DNA of 64,000 nt from Elusimicrobiota bacterium. Its GTDB lineage: Bacteria; Elusimicrobiota; Elusimicrobia; UBA1565; UBA9628. The notes beneath the pieces were generated by a model, which was not told the origin of the DNA, did no database searches, and worked only from the letters and a program-made list of their open reading frames with translations. The stretch spans positions 1 through 64,000 of the forward strand of contig JAHFCF010000010.1 in NCBI GenBank assembly GCA_023249645.1. Reading direction: 5' to 3'. Position numbers and translations under genes: made by a program. Every line of letters begins with the position of its first letter. The stretch's first letter is position 1. Positions 12,501-18,900 of this stretch are shown here, in pieces.

Positions 12501-13839
12501 CGGCGCCGAGGGGCGCGACTATCTCGCCAAGAGGTTCGTGCGCATCAACCCGGCCGAGGCCGTGGAGGGCGCCTCGCCGAACATGAAGGTCTTCCTGCAG
12601 GCGATGGGCCTCGACGGCCAGACCGAGGCGACGGTGGATCTCAATGGGGTGGAGCCCGGGTCTCTGCGCGAGGAGCTGCGCCGCTTCTCCCGGCCCGGGA
12701 TGTTCGATGTGGCGCCCGATGCGCTGCTCAAGGACCCGGATCTCCCGACCGAGGTCCGGCAGTTCTTCACCGGCCGGGGCAAGGACCCCCAGGTCATCCA
12801 TTATCAGGATGTCCAGGACCCGGGCCTGCGGGCTTATTTGCAGAGGCTCGGCAAGCTTCAGAGCGGCCTCTTGCGCATCAGTCCGGCCGAAGTCGAGGGC
12901 AGCGCCTCGCCGCGCTTGAAGGTCTTCCTGCAGGCGCACGGCCTCTCAGGCAAAAGGGAAGCGGTGGTGGACATCTCCCAGGTCGCGCCAGGCCCTCTGC
13001 GCGAGGAGCTGCTGGCCTTGGGCGAGCCCACGAAATCGACCGGTCTTTTGACCGTCGGCCTGCCGGACACCCGCATGCTGCGTTCCATCCGCCAATTCTT
13101 CATCCGGTCGGGCCTGGTCAGCGAGAAGGAGACCGCGATGGTCTTCTCGGACGCGGAGTGGCTGCGCCTCAACCGCGTTCAGGCGGATGTCAAGAAGCAG
13201 ATGAACCTCTCCGGCTTGGACAACAACGAGGTCAGGATCCTGTTCCTCGATACGCGCGTGGGAGGCCGCGGCCTGGACATGAACTTCAAGGGTCAACGCT
13301 CGCTCAAGAGCCTGGACGCCTTCAAGGGCCATTCCTATCACCGCATGGTGATCGTCTATCCGGAAGACGCCAGCACCGTGCATGAGAAGCAGCTCCGGGG
13401 CCGCCTGGCGAAGGTCACGCGGACCTTGGACGGCGCCACGCCGGAGTTCCTGCGCGTCATCGACATCAGCAAGGTCCAGAAGGACCCGGTCTTCGAGGCC
13501 ATGTTCCGCGAGAACAAGAATATCGCCGACCTGCGCGAGGCCAACGAGCATGGCCTGCGGGATTTCGCCTCGAAGGCGGCCCGGCGCCTGGGCCATCGGG
13601 TGGACGTGGACCTGGCCCTCATCGACGAGTACATCAAGAGCGAGATGCTCCGGCTGCCGGGCAGCGAGCGGGTGCAGACCATGGCCGGGCAGTATGAAGC
13701 GGCCATCGAAGAGGCGCTGGCGTACAAGCAGGACATGAACGAGAAGAACGGGCTTCGCAGCGCCAGCGTGCTCATGGATCAGCCGATCCTCGGCACGGTC
13801 CGGGAGCAGCGCGTCCAACAGCTGCAGTACGGGCGCTAG
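3535..13839 (+). CDS. Giant exported protein with split SecA-like ATPase core (3434 aa)
   Basis: Residues 1-25 form a signal peptide (charged start, hydrophobic core, cleavage after LFA). Most of the chain is helical/coiled-coil. Helicase-type motifs resemble SecA: Walker A MGGGKT near 1576-1581, Walker B GDEMD near 1661-1665, a GVSGT motif near 2800 like SecA's GMTGT, GGRGLDM near 3243 like GRGTDI, and QLRGRLAK near 3286 like QLRGRSGR. Walker B and GVSGT are over 1100 residues apart, with a long coiled-coil insertion, and about 440 residues of repeats separate GVSGT from GGRGLDM. No clear SecA C-terminal domains follow. A 16-residue segment beginning GWEFLQRP occurs twice near 1112 and 1159. 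The start sits 7 nt after a -10 box. Function unknown; the SecA relationship is inferred from motif order, and an ATPase behind a signal peptide is paradoxical. Confidence 0.8.
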   Translation: MSGRRSVAIVLCACLLCPPPGLFAEDQGKYVPPKEVLEYLESQGVFHGAQDPARAYFGSDIYTTPLGAIMYRYLHSRHNPGEAVDEMKEQLKALSEAPLTKKKYELIAPKIKDIEDAFKDLPSAPAGAEDSFGLGVKLQAVLTGIAAVDAPKGKVHRLDSRLGGQDIYDEKEGVLYHYDADGVMTFNGKLQKEQIELNKRAPPGAPEIPADGTYNKEYFRARYWTLQTEYESFERQLRFNRLYNLIELLGVQMKEQNLHDPVHPKEVNEKLEKELIERAKLQVFTENNHRYSLWDIAERKARVWQAYLKDAAEALDYYDRLSKAYQPSSKPNQEVIKQLYEIHGYAGQGVQLAYVEGIRYSARGQLERLDPDSGDYEALKDALKASPLDVAAKEGYKVQGALLRKRTQRVLAIANRLEDMIRKTKYQANSDIVSPALNAAQNEANDVSSDATLFTSAPALLSGLQGQAARWLPSRHDSWRIWDGTWSWGWGRKVVATVNSLWGGAHASRMDELNRDYASYQTIAQLVSKGDYNGARQAVIALHPEAAYERTTSSLTQEPSKINEAVKVSASMERTRDTLTAVMTVNRITNVAADSLTWAVGLGAVTGKLRLVCKAMDVSFGKGADLLLKQAEVSWAHGPVGKPLAVLAWAGGWTSKLIAAAAEQSWVQLTSLEPGLPDYSSSILQSPWRRNLNISASRVYSAFVRQGYLVAMSGGISGGYTVLSHFKSSIPAKFRLLGRDWDLNAGWSVDFGDNMGILSGIHSIHPNNFFEFGRGPSNFSGVLDALGQGMLGGAEWASQSFHPLLNYIGIPSTLYEGTPIAAMSESVGSKGLVGNLGDFGRWIDDLLRGTSIRDVTTREEAKNAGELLKQKNVHQAYLKRQDLYENQWDAADSAGSWVGKSVSWSRWTGYRGWNMVKPVPQFVGSMASNLIKFSVFSAVTGGTANWGGQKQFSDEMGVPEDRDSEEREVMALERGLKKAKGWGNWVEWGPFWLILPTFPAKYMKEIQAAQRSLAGIVEYENRPGGMEELIKGGTEKDFRLTSAEALTPFWLRGSYYTFHEPVSEQTFRVSQQDMQGLIRKFVLKYAIGGEADLSRLAPETIGKVLNDTAARGWEFLQRPASDIKKAPASFGEFLKDSVAKLKEAPGRIGQSIKQTSVRGWEFLQRPASDIKKAPGGAWQFLKTSVVEVRSVPDRIAGSWSAKDIDLGKLSDGQIRRVFDIMLSNPDERPTIGAAEIPNSENVRIEARKIFAEALDKHSDLLEKVFVDPKFTLGRTIKGFGFLSPKQRGVIASMIEYELPKNARISPQVRQAIEKLETRKIRVVPERVINVLAVDFRDAFVASEDKGKDFDRHVQINQEHLKEIYQWTKLSKAEQKARPYTVLVAEFRAKVEKLHADGQLGANHHKSLMRQYEFFDGLREQFESFNKPEIVYKLLKEHVDYLHERCAEQYAGKPDAAGHEILDVLKTWSENLEKFKDNAEKSGIKTAADGLGSLLDTFYDTLQGESGKNLLPEQVEFLRHEIKHEMTGTPWLIHDAKGSAMEDWSPAQFLALFDAVNKMAIQGAGGGEIRAFQGLTMGGGKTLLVLVGLLPVIEADARALGKEVKFFTVQSNLAAQAELDWRAYQRTGKHELSFATYEELKSDIAHAKSRSRSYAKKIWIVGDEMDGMALQPALTEGETSGVVKLLDSVAVREDEIYKPMHDALSQGFEKSAQEVKLEARGMLAVLKDIMPEDEAIKAIKPVLQAADSLAAAHGSPLREYLAKRAVCEAVDELGRHRAFSGSRPKAFEAASQNIDGLLSGSSGRANLDAAEIETIREKVDKGLSWQDHLLALVSDPESLWRGRKALTAAAERAQAYLNGITSQLQGTHPGDKDKKEALTREAAQRKVEAAFYESFPGMDLELKRAMQLIENKHEAQGATAPGLDPKVVRERLAELRGKLSPEQVQALDAFEKRLAGFAAKKAGLGEWAANFELSGRLATPEYKRAEKLTESLYKNEDALRDFRQKLSPEQLQALEAFDQRLSQLYASKDPDIAVKISQLEPSRLASAESSLASVTQELKSMERRVKLGKPLSAKLLERRTALEVQRKSLLAEVEFCRRISTPEFFRAQKSLERFQASRQEFEDVSAGLSAEEKKVLEGFEADFNEISRLSGSEDPVDIAQIEALQQSLARARDLAEFPGDARAKTEYAQALNRFSQTVRDLEAANDALRRPVDELTQAKTSAERLAPSEKIQAFSKLKGLQSEVDALFETRDGLQAQADSLRRQLTLLQSRASKAAVGEDIRGFGAAFEKDSKQIRALLETGDASDRAMALHLQEARQEIMAAFTGGESPVYQVMERMKERAAPIALALSLSRDEAALAKKAADRTRKLVASGAQAVRDALEALTELAQAPNLSSQDVQLLKEGVALLHQEELFWDQQLKEKPGLWQDLLQGLPSNLWMVSVDFKGKTLTKFIEKLESKDLGLDKALVRRVKALLEGSQNALQGTRPDDFGSSSLRSEVQKLLEGEAKRHGAVEHMKSVLDGAGKNQGERQEFLKRFRLQADISDRAAIDRVEAVFEHVERGEDALRRRPGSNDSKIGVELALTDVQMTSDKLVALNERRLDGEAWLPHLAASYDGMPFWRRGVGDIECGLGLRLLGQVFRHPVEYAAKPAARLMGLDVSIRPLAISEDRLGLVRLYSWEMLRAVLADPLMPAGQRDMLTVMTTLSLLFPRTSFQAQGSGSSWVRQEFLNLVQGYFDEYAGVRMDNISGKTNVIHNGQWFETMDNPTRRFWELHWKTDITLPYSHKNLSTMRDLYEKGVRMFGVSGTNPEKLAEEFRGHNIVTNEPEAAGAGQDHTLMATFTGGSGSLAYLNEPKPLTEVTLEASEALEHPDLAPGSVLGERLRPKLERFFEGKEGPQTIRFDEVQDADLRSHFRKIGRVQQEAATPKQRSLGQILTEQFRLVARQSLEGVALRPEEVLADIPPELRRTAERFFRGWGLEAQSVRPDMMTGAEGRDYLAKRFVRINPAEAVEGASPNMKVFLQAMGLDGQTEATVDLNGVEPGSLREELRRFSRPGMFDVAPDALLKDPDLPTEVRQFFTGRGKDPQVIHYQDVQDPGLRAYLQRLGKLQSGLLRISPAEVEGSASPRLKVFLQAHGLSGKREAVVDISQVAPGPLREELLALGEPTKSTGLLTVGLPDTRMLRSIRQFFIRSGLVSEKETAMVFSDAEWLRLNRVQADVKKQMNLSGLDNNEVRILFLDTRVGGRGLDMNFKGQRSLKSLDAFKGHSYHRMVIVYPEDASTVHEKQLRGRLAKVTRTLDGATPEFLRVIDISKVQKDPVFEAMFRENKNIADLREANEHGLRDFASKAARRLGHRVDVDLALIDEYIKSEMLRLPGSERVQTMAGQYEAAIEEALAYKQDMNEKNGLRSASVLMDQPILGTVREQRVQQLQYGR
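6865..7056 (+). repeat. Internal direct repeat in the giant SecA-like gene
   Basis: A stretch of about 50 bp starting CGCGGCTGGGAGTTCCTCCA occurs at about 6865-6915 and again at 7006-7056, 141 bp apart and in frame. It encodes GWEFLQRPASDIKKAP twice, separated by a related amphipathic stretch. The unit is a recent duplication of 47 codons. Confidence 0.75.
12541..13023 (+). repeat. Protein-level tandem repeats inside the split ATPase core
   Basis: Two units of roughly 110 residues share the pattern R-I-x-P-A-E, S-P-x-x-K-V-F-L-Q-A, G-L-x-G, E-A-x-V-D, P-G-x-L-R-E-E-L. They begin near 12541 and 12874. A related weaker unit precedes them near 12190-12290. These repeats occupy the insertion between the GVSGT and GGRGLDM motifs. 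Confidence 0.65.
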
Positions 13840-14195
13840 GGCCGCCCCGGAGCTTCGAACCTGAATTTTTCCGTTGAAATAAACGACTCGAAAAGTTCTC
13901 TTTAAAGAACGAACTGTTACTTCTGAGAAAAAGTTCCCGAGTTGCCGGGGTGTTATCAAAAAATTCTTATTTCACAATCATTATTTTTATTTTACCGCCA
14001 GCGCTGGCGGTAATTTAAAAAAAGTGATTATAAAATAACTATAATTCAATAATTGGGTGGAATTTTTTGAAAACATCCAGATAAATCATACTGGGTTCAA
14101 GCGAGAAAACTAAGGACAGAATTATTTGGCCACTTCCGACGCTAAAAAGTGGTCAACTGAAGAATTCAGGCTAATCTGAAAATGTCCTATTACTT
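13840..14195. other. 356-bp AT-rich intergenic region
   Basis: This gap lies between the convergent giant gene and ORF6N gene. It holds an inverted repeat GTTCTCTTTAAAGAAC (13895-13910), a GGGAACTTTTT motif on the minus strand (about 13927-13937) without a matching CGTATG box, palindromic element 1, and an imperfect hairpin at about 14126-14156. I see no credible small ORF or RNA gene. The AT content contrasts sharply with the flanking GC-rich genes. Confidence 0.6.
13943..14062. repeat. Palindrome-centred AT-rich element, copy 1
   Basis: The centre is the perfect palindrome ACCGCCAGCGCTGGCGGT (13994-14011; 22 bp if TT/AA is included). The right arm, containing AAAAAAAG then ATTATAAAATAA, closely matches the right arm of copy 2. 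The arms are imperfectly complementary to each other, so about 80 bp could fold as one long hairpin. Terminal inverted repeats are not convincing in this copy; outer limits are set by symmetry with the other copies. Confidence 0.65.
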
Positions 14196-14206
14196 TTATA
14201 GGACAT
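14182..14206 (-). terminator. Hairpin at the 3' end of the ORF6N gene
   Basis: ATGTCCTAT (14182-14190) and ATAGGACAT (14198-14206) form a 9-bp stem with a 7-nt loop. On the minus strand the stem is followed by TTTTC. The stop codon of the ORF6N gene lies inside the hairpin. A plausible but weak intrinsic terminator. Confidence 0.5.
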
Positions 14207-14732
14207 CCGGCGGCTGGAATCCTATGGGCGCTCGCGTTTTTGCAGGCGGGTCCAGGAGTTGGTGCAAGTCGTCGAAAAGCGATCGGATGTCCTCGTCGTG
14301 ATCCTTCAGCTTGCGTTCGTGCGCCATGAGTTTGTCCGCCAATTCCTTGTGCGTGGCGAGCAGTTGTCGTAGCCGGACGAAGGCGCGCATGATGGCGATG
14401 TTGATCTGCACGGCTGTCTCGCTGCGTAGCACGCTGGAAAGCATAGCAACCCCTTGTTCCGAAAAAGCGTAAGGCAGGTAGCGTCTTCCCCCTCGTCCAA
14501 TCTTTGAGGTTCCAATTTGGAACCTCAAAGATTGGACTTCAATGGTATTGAGGCGAAACATGAAATCATGAGGAAACCTAGTGATATTTCTCTTGATAGA
14601 TTTATTTAGCTCCTTGGTCTTAACGTGATAAAGAAGAGCCAGATCAAAGTCCAGCATCACCTTTTGATCGCGGATGAGGTAAATGCGGCGTTCGATGACG
14701 TCGGTCGGGACGGCCAGCTTCATTTTTTTCAT
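14196..14732 (-). CDS. ORF6N-domain protein
   Basis: Residues about 10-95 match the ORF6N/KilA-N-type DNA-binding family: IERRIYLIRDQKVMLDFDLA, LNKSIKRN, FPHDFMFRL, and the hallmark YLPYAFSEQGVAMLSSVL. The C-terminal part is a charged helical tail. These proteins are common in phages and mobile regions and are thought to be DNA-binding regulators. The start has AGGAGG (14738-14743) 5 nt upstream; a second ATG at 14723 is possible. A paralogue occurs at 37344-37847, and both share an ECF-like promoter with the HNH gene near 62.9 kb. Its AT-richer sequence compared with its neighbours suggests acquisition. Confidence 0.85.
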   Translation of the reverse strand: MKKMKLAVPTDVIERRIYLIRDQKVMLDFDLALLYHVKTKELNKSIKRNITRFPHDFMFRLNTIEVQSLRFQIGTSKIGRGGRRYLPYAFSEQGVAMLSSVLRSETAVQINIAIMRAFVRLRQLLATHKELADKLMAHERKLKDHDEDIRSLFDDLHQLLDPPAKTRAPIGFQPPDVL

Positions 14733-14748
14733 AGGATCCTCCTATAAC

Positions 14749-14775
14749 CATACGATCGAGGCTCGAAAAAGTTCC
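14749..14775 (-). promoter_or_regulatory. ECF-sigma-like promoter of ORF6N gene 1
   Basis: Read on the minus strand: GGAAC (14775-14771) within GGGAACTTTTT, 16 nt, then CGTATG (14754-14749). The same boxes with the same 16-nt spacing precede the other ORF6N gene and the HNH gene. GGAAC/CGTA boxes at this spacing are typical of extracytoplasmic-function sigma factors. Confidence 0.6.
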
Positions 14776-14801
14776 CATTCATCAGGTGGGAGTCGAAATT
14801 C

Positions 14802-14830
14802 TTGACAAAGACCGATTTCTATGTTTTAAT
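14802..14830 (+). promoter_or_regulatory. Sigma70-type promoter of the RAYT-like gene
   Basis: A perfect -35 TTGACA (14802-14807), 17-nt spacer and -10 TTTAAT (14825-14830). This is the only near-consensus sigma70 promoter I found in the window. A second TTGACA lies at 14852-14857. Confidence 0.65.
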
Positions 14831-14839
14831 TATTAAATG

Positions 14840-14850
14840 CCTGGCACATA
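14840..14850 (+). repeat. Upstream copy of CCTGGCACATA flanking the RAYT-like gene
   Basis: CCTGGCACATA occurs here and again at 15806-15816, in the same orientation, on either side of the transposase-like gene. Both copies follow an AT-rich stretch containing TAATTAAAT or a close variant. Such flanking short repeats are expected for REP-associated transposases. Confidence 0.6.
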
Positions 14851-14880
14851 CTTGACAAAAGATAGGTCTAGGAGGTCCTG

Positions 14881-15786
14881 ATGGGACGCCCTCTTCGCAT
14901 CCAATTCCCCGGCGCTTGCTATCTGATCACCCTGGAGGGGAACAACCGAGCGAACATCTTCATCTCCAACGCGGACATGCGCCAGTTTTTGATGTTTTTA
15001 AAGAGCTTGAAGACCCGCTTCGGCCTTAAGATCTACGCTTATTGCCTGCTTCCCAACCGGATCGTCCTGGTCCTGGAGACCGCCCAGCCCAACCTGGCTG
15101 CGGCCATGCAGGCCCTGGGGACGGCCTACACCAAGCGCTTCAATTCAGCCCACAACACGGTCGGCCATGTGTTCCAGGGGCGCTACAGATCCCTGGTCGT
15201 GGACAAGGAGCGCTACCTCTCCGAGGTGACGCGCTACGCGCACCTGGAGCCCGCCCGCTCGGGCCAGCGCGAGAGCCCCTGGCGCTACCCCTGGTCGAGC
15301 TGCGCGGACTACGTCCAGGTCCTCAACCTCCCCCATGAATCCCTCGTCGACACCGACGAGGTCCTGGCCAAGTTCGGCAAGAACAAGCTCGCCGCTTCGG
15401 TGCGGTACCTGAAGTGGATCAAGGAGCGCCTGAAATCGCCGGCGGACATCGTGCTTCCCGTGGCCCGCGGCCTGGCGATCGGCCAGGAGCCGTTCCTCGC
15501 CAAGGTCCTTTCCCAGCATCCGGAGCTCGCGGATGAATCAGCCAGACGCCAGGAGAACATCGCCAAGGCCCGCCGCATCGTGGCCGAGGTCGCCGCGATC
15601 CATGGCATGGAGGAAGAGCGCCTTTTGGGGAGGATCCAGTGGCGAGAGGTCTGCCTGATCCGCCGCGAGGCCATCCAAAGGGTCTGGAAGGAGGCCGGAT
15701 TGGGCGTGGGAGAGATCAGCAGGATCTTTCATCGAACGCCAAGCGCCATCAGCCAGATCATCAGGGCTTTGGAACGTTCTTCTTGA
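14881..15786 (+). CDS. REP-associated (Y1/RAYT-type) transposase-like protein lacking HUH histidines
   Basis: The family signature is clear: MGRPLRIQFPGACY at the start, GN-R-IF, GHVFQGRYRSLVVDKERYL near residues 98-116, and YAHLEPARS. Y1 transposases cut single-stranded DNA with a Tyr and an HUH motif that normally reads PNHxH. Here residues 58-62 read PNRIV, so both histidines are replaced (Arg60, Val62). The C-terminal about 75 residues resemble a DnaA domain-IV-like helix-turn-helix found in this subfamily. AGGAGG (14870-14875) sits 5 nt before the ATG. CCTGGCACATA repeats flank the gene. The frame is intact over 301 codons, so the protein is probably expressed, perhaps as a domesticated DNA-binding protein rather than an active transposase. 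Confidence 0.85.
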   Translation: MGRPLRIQFPGACYLITLEGNNRANIFISNADMRQFLMFLKSLKTRFGLKIYAYCLLPNRIVLVLETAQPNLAAAMQALGTAYTKRFNSAHNTVGHVFQGRYRSLVVDKERYLSEVTRYAHLEPARSGQRESPWRYPWSSCADYVQVLNLPHESLVDTDEVLAKFGKNKLAASVRYLKWIKERLKSPADIVLPVARGLAIGQEPFLAKVLSQHPELADESARRQENIAKARRIVAEVAAIHGMEEERLLGRIQWREVCLIRREAIQRVWKEAGLGVGEISRIFHRTPSAISQIIRALERSS

Positions 15787-15805
15787 ATAATTAAATCAAT
15801 TAACC

Positions 15806-15816
15806 CCTGGCACATA
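15806..15816 (+). repeat. Downstream copy of CCTGGCACATA
   Basis: Second direct copy, 20 nt after the transposase stop codon. It abuts the first TAGGTCT of promoter B, so the mobile-element boundary and the regulon promoter are adjacent. Confidence 0.6.
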
Positions 15817-15907
15817 TAGGTCTTTGGTCCCGGTTTCGTATAGGCCAAAAATCAGGGATCTTTTAGGACCTTCGGCACTACCTATTTTCGCGATCCTCTG
15901 TTATGCT
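15817..15907 (+). promoter_or_regulatory. Exported-protein regulon promoter B (for the 4681-aa gene)
   Basis: TAGGCCA (15841-15847), 16 nt, TAGGACC (15864-15870), TTCGGCAC (15871-15878), exactly 23 nt, -10 TATGCT (15902-15907). An additional TAGGTCT lies 24 nt further upstream (15817-15823). The -10 ends 9 nt before the ATG at 15916, so the leader would be 0-2 nt. This is the most divergent of the eight copies. Confidence 0.6.
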
Positions 15908-15915
15908 ATCGCCTA

Positions 15916-18900
15916 ATGATTCTAAGAGTGAAAAAGATCCTTGCCTCACTCTTGACGCTCGCCCTGCTCCTTTCCACGCCAGGGCCTGCTTTCTATGCTA
16001 CGGCAGGCGATATCCTGGGCAATGGCGGCAATCCTAACTCTCAAGAAGGTCCTAAGGTCCCGCAGATCCCGCCCCTAGCGGCTCCGCTGACGCCGCCAAG
16101 CCCGGTGCCGGGATCGCCCGACCAGCCGCCGGCAGCCCCCAGAGATATCCCGCCGGTCCCCGTCCAACCCCCCCAGGTTCTGCCTGTGCCCCCGATCTCC
16201 CCGCAGCTTCCCGCGGCCCCGGCGCCGCCGGCCAAGGCTCAGCCGGCCTGGTTGGGTTCTTTGGGCCGTCTGGCTCAGGGCGTTTCCAAGGCGATCGGAT
16301 TCAAAGGCGTGGAGGCGGGCAAGGCGGGCGTTGGCGTCGGCTTTGACGGCAGCCAGTCCGTGGACGCGGTCGATGTTCCGCTTCAAGATAACATTCAGCG
16401 TTATATTCACGAGAATTTTTCCGGCTGGCGCACGGTCCATGGACAGGGCTATGGCACGCAGAAGCAGCGGATCTTCGGGCTGAGCCAGCTTTTGCCTCTG
16501 AAGCCGACGATGGACCAGATCGTCACGCTGCTGTCCATGCAGCTGCAAAACGAGATCTCCCGGGACGAGCTCCTGAAGATGGCCAAGGAGAAGGGGCTCA
16601 CGGCGAACAAGCCGCTCAAGGATTGGCTGTATTTCTATGACACCCTGCATCGGGCGCAGCAGGGCGGCCACCATGAAGTCAACCGGATCAAGTATGAGTC
16701 GAGGTTCACCAGCCAGCTGGTCCCCACGATTTACGTGCGAGGCTGGCTGGGCTATTTCGTCAACAAGGATTATGCCCCGGGCTGGAGGGGGCGCGTCCAG
16801 AGGGCGTTGCAGCTGCACGTGCATGCGGCAGGGATCCTTTTCCGCGTCCCCCAGTATGTCTTGAGCTTCGTCTTCGGCGAGGCCTACCAGAACATCTCCT
16901 ACGAATTCTTCCACTCCACGGAGAATTTCCTGGAGTGGAAGCATCCGGACCGCTCGCAGCAGCGCTCCTTGGATACGAGAAGCGAGACCGTCAAGATCGT
17001 GGAGAAGGCCCTGAGCGCCTATGCCTTCGCGGCCAAGGAGGGGAAAGTCTCTGCCTGGGAAGCGCATCCCCTCAAGAGGTTCTACAACCGGTGGATCAGG
17101 ACCACCTTGGTCGATCCGATCATCCATTTTTCCACGCAGCGGCTGTTCTCTGTGCTCATGACCGTCGTGGGAACGGGCGTCCTGGCCGCCTTTGCCCCGC
17201 ATCTTTTCCTCGCCCTGCCCTTGATGGCCATCCCCGGACTCGGCCCGCTGCTGGCCGGAGTGCTCCATGGCGTGCTGTTCGTCGGGGGGATCCCGGTCAT
17301 CGGGCCGGCCGTGGTCATGGCCGCCGATGCCCTGACGCACGCCCTGGTCGTGGGCCGGATCCTGAGCATCCTGCTGATCTCCGTGCCCAGGGGTCTTTCG
17401 GAAGCCTTCTCGGCCAAGTTGGCTGAGGTGAAAAGGGACAACCCCTCCGCCACGAATCCCTACGGCGAAGCCGTGAAGCTGACCTTCTCGCGGCAGACTC
17501 TGAGCTCTTGGCGCTTCTGGAAGCCGCAGCTGAAGTCCTTTTTCTCCATGTTGGTCATCGGCGCCGAGTTCCAGGCCTTCTTCGCCTATGCCGGTGGGGC
17601 GGATTCGATCGTGCGATTCTTCGGCTGGAGGAGCTTTCACTTCTTCTCAGCCGTCGCTGACGCGGTGGACGGCCAGGGAGGGGTTTACTCCTGGGGCAAC
17701 ATCCTTCTCGACAAGTTCCAGAACCTCCTTCGTTTCAACCTCACGGATGGGACCATGCACTTCATGGTCAAGGTCTTCCTGCCGCACAATGCCCAGAACG
17801 CGGCTCTGGCCCACGCCTCGGCCCAGGCCGTGTTCGCCGAGGCTACGGACGCGGGCAGCAGCGATTGGAAGTTCGATCCCACCCTTTCCCTCCAGCCTGA
17901 AGCCGCGGCCGCGGCGCGTCTGCAGGCGCTCAGCGCGCACCCCGGCGACCTGCGCCATGAGATGGACGCGGTCCGGGCTCATGTGGACAAGCTCAACGCG
18001 GACCTGACGGCGCTGGACGCGCGGCTGGTCCAATTGCACGATGAGGAGCGTCCGATCACGGCGGCGGACTCGCGCGACCGCCTGCTCGCCGCGTTCGACA
18101 AGAACTTCAGCGCGGATTACCGGGAGTCCAAGGCGGCCCAGGTCCACGATCTGCGCCATCCCGAGGCGATGACGCGCCTGCAGAAGCTCAAAGATATCGA
18201 TGACTACTACCATGCCAGGCTCGGGCCCCCGCCCGGAGGCCCGAACGGCTACGCGGACAGCATGAGCTTCTATCAGGCGCAGCTCAAGTCCCTCGCGCGG
18301 CATCTGACGGACCCGGCCAAGGATGCGCCCCAGGCCGCCGCGGCCACGCCGGCTCAGAAGGCGGCCGTGGAGAGGATCTCCGGCCTGGTCAAGGGGCTTG
18401 GTGACGTGGCCGGCCAGGTGCGCGCGGAGCTGGCCAATCGCGACGCGGCCAAAGGCATGATGGTTGCGGTGGAGAAGGCGCGCACGCAGGCCAAGACCCA
18501 GGCGGGCAACGGGCAGTCCATGTTCGATTTCTACAAGAATCTGGGACGCGTGGACGCCATGCAGTCCTTCCTGTTCGCCTGGAGGACGATCATGTCCGGA
18601 GAGGCCGCCATCGACAGGTTGACGGCGATCACCAAGGCCAAGGTCGCCGCCATCCAGGCCTCCCAGGCCTCCAACGCGCAGAACGCGGCCATCAATCAGG
18701 CGATGGCGAACAATCAGCCGGTCTGGACAACGGCCCAGCAGCAGGCCATCGCCTCCGACAAGTCCACGCAGAGCAACATCTTCTTCTACCAGAACGAGGC
18801 CAATAGCGCCCTCAATGCCTTCACCGCCTTCCAGCAGCAGATAGGCGGTCTGCGCGGCACGGTCAACAGCGCGTTCGCCGATTCCGCGAAGAATCTCGAT

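Noticed and set aside
3535..13839. Annotating the 3434-aa protein as SecA itself
   Set aside because: Size, signal peptide, huge insertions and lack of visible SecA C-terminal domains make it at most a distant motor homologue, so no gene symbol is given.
13994..14011. Palindromic elements as intrinsic terminators
   Set aside because: On both strands the GC stem is followed by an A-tract and preceded by a T-tract. Two copies lie between genes that are in one direction and close together.
15817..15833. Reverse-oriented regulon promoter reading toward the RAYT-like gene
   Set aside because: The complement contains GGGACCAAAGACCT, but 23 nt further on the sequence is TTAATT, a weak -10, and it would read antisense into the 3' end of the transposase. 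The forward promoter B explains the site better.
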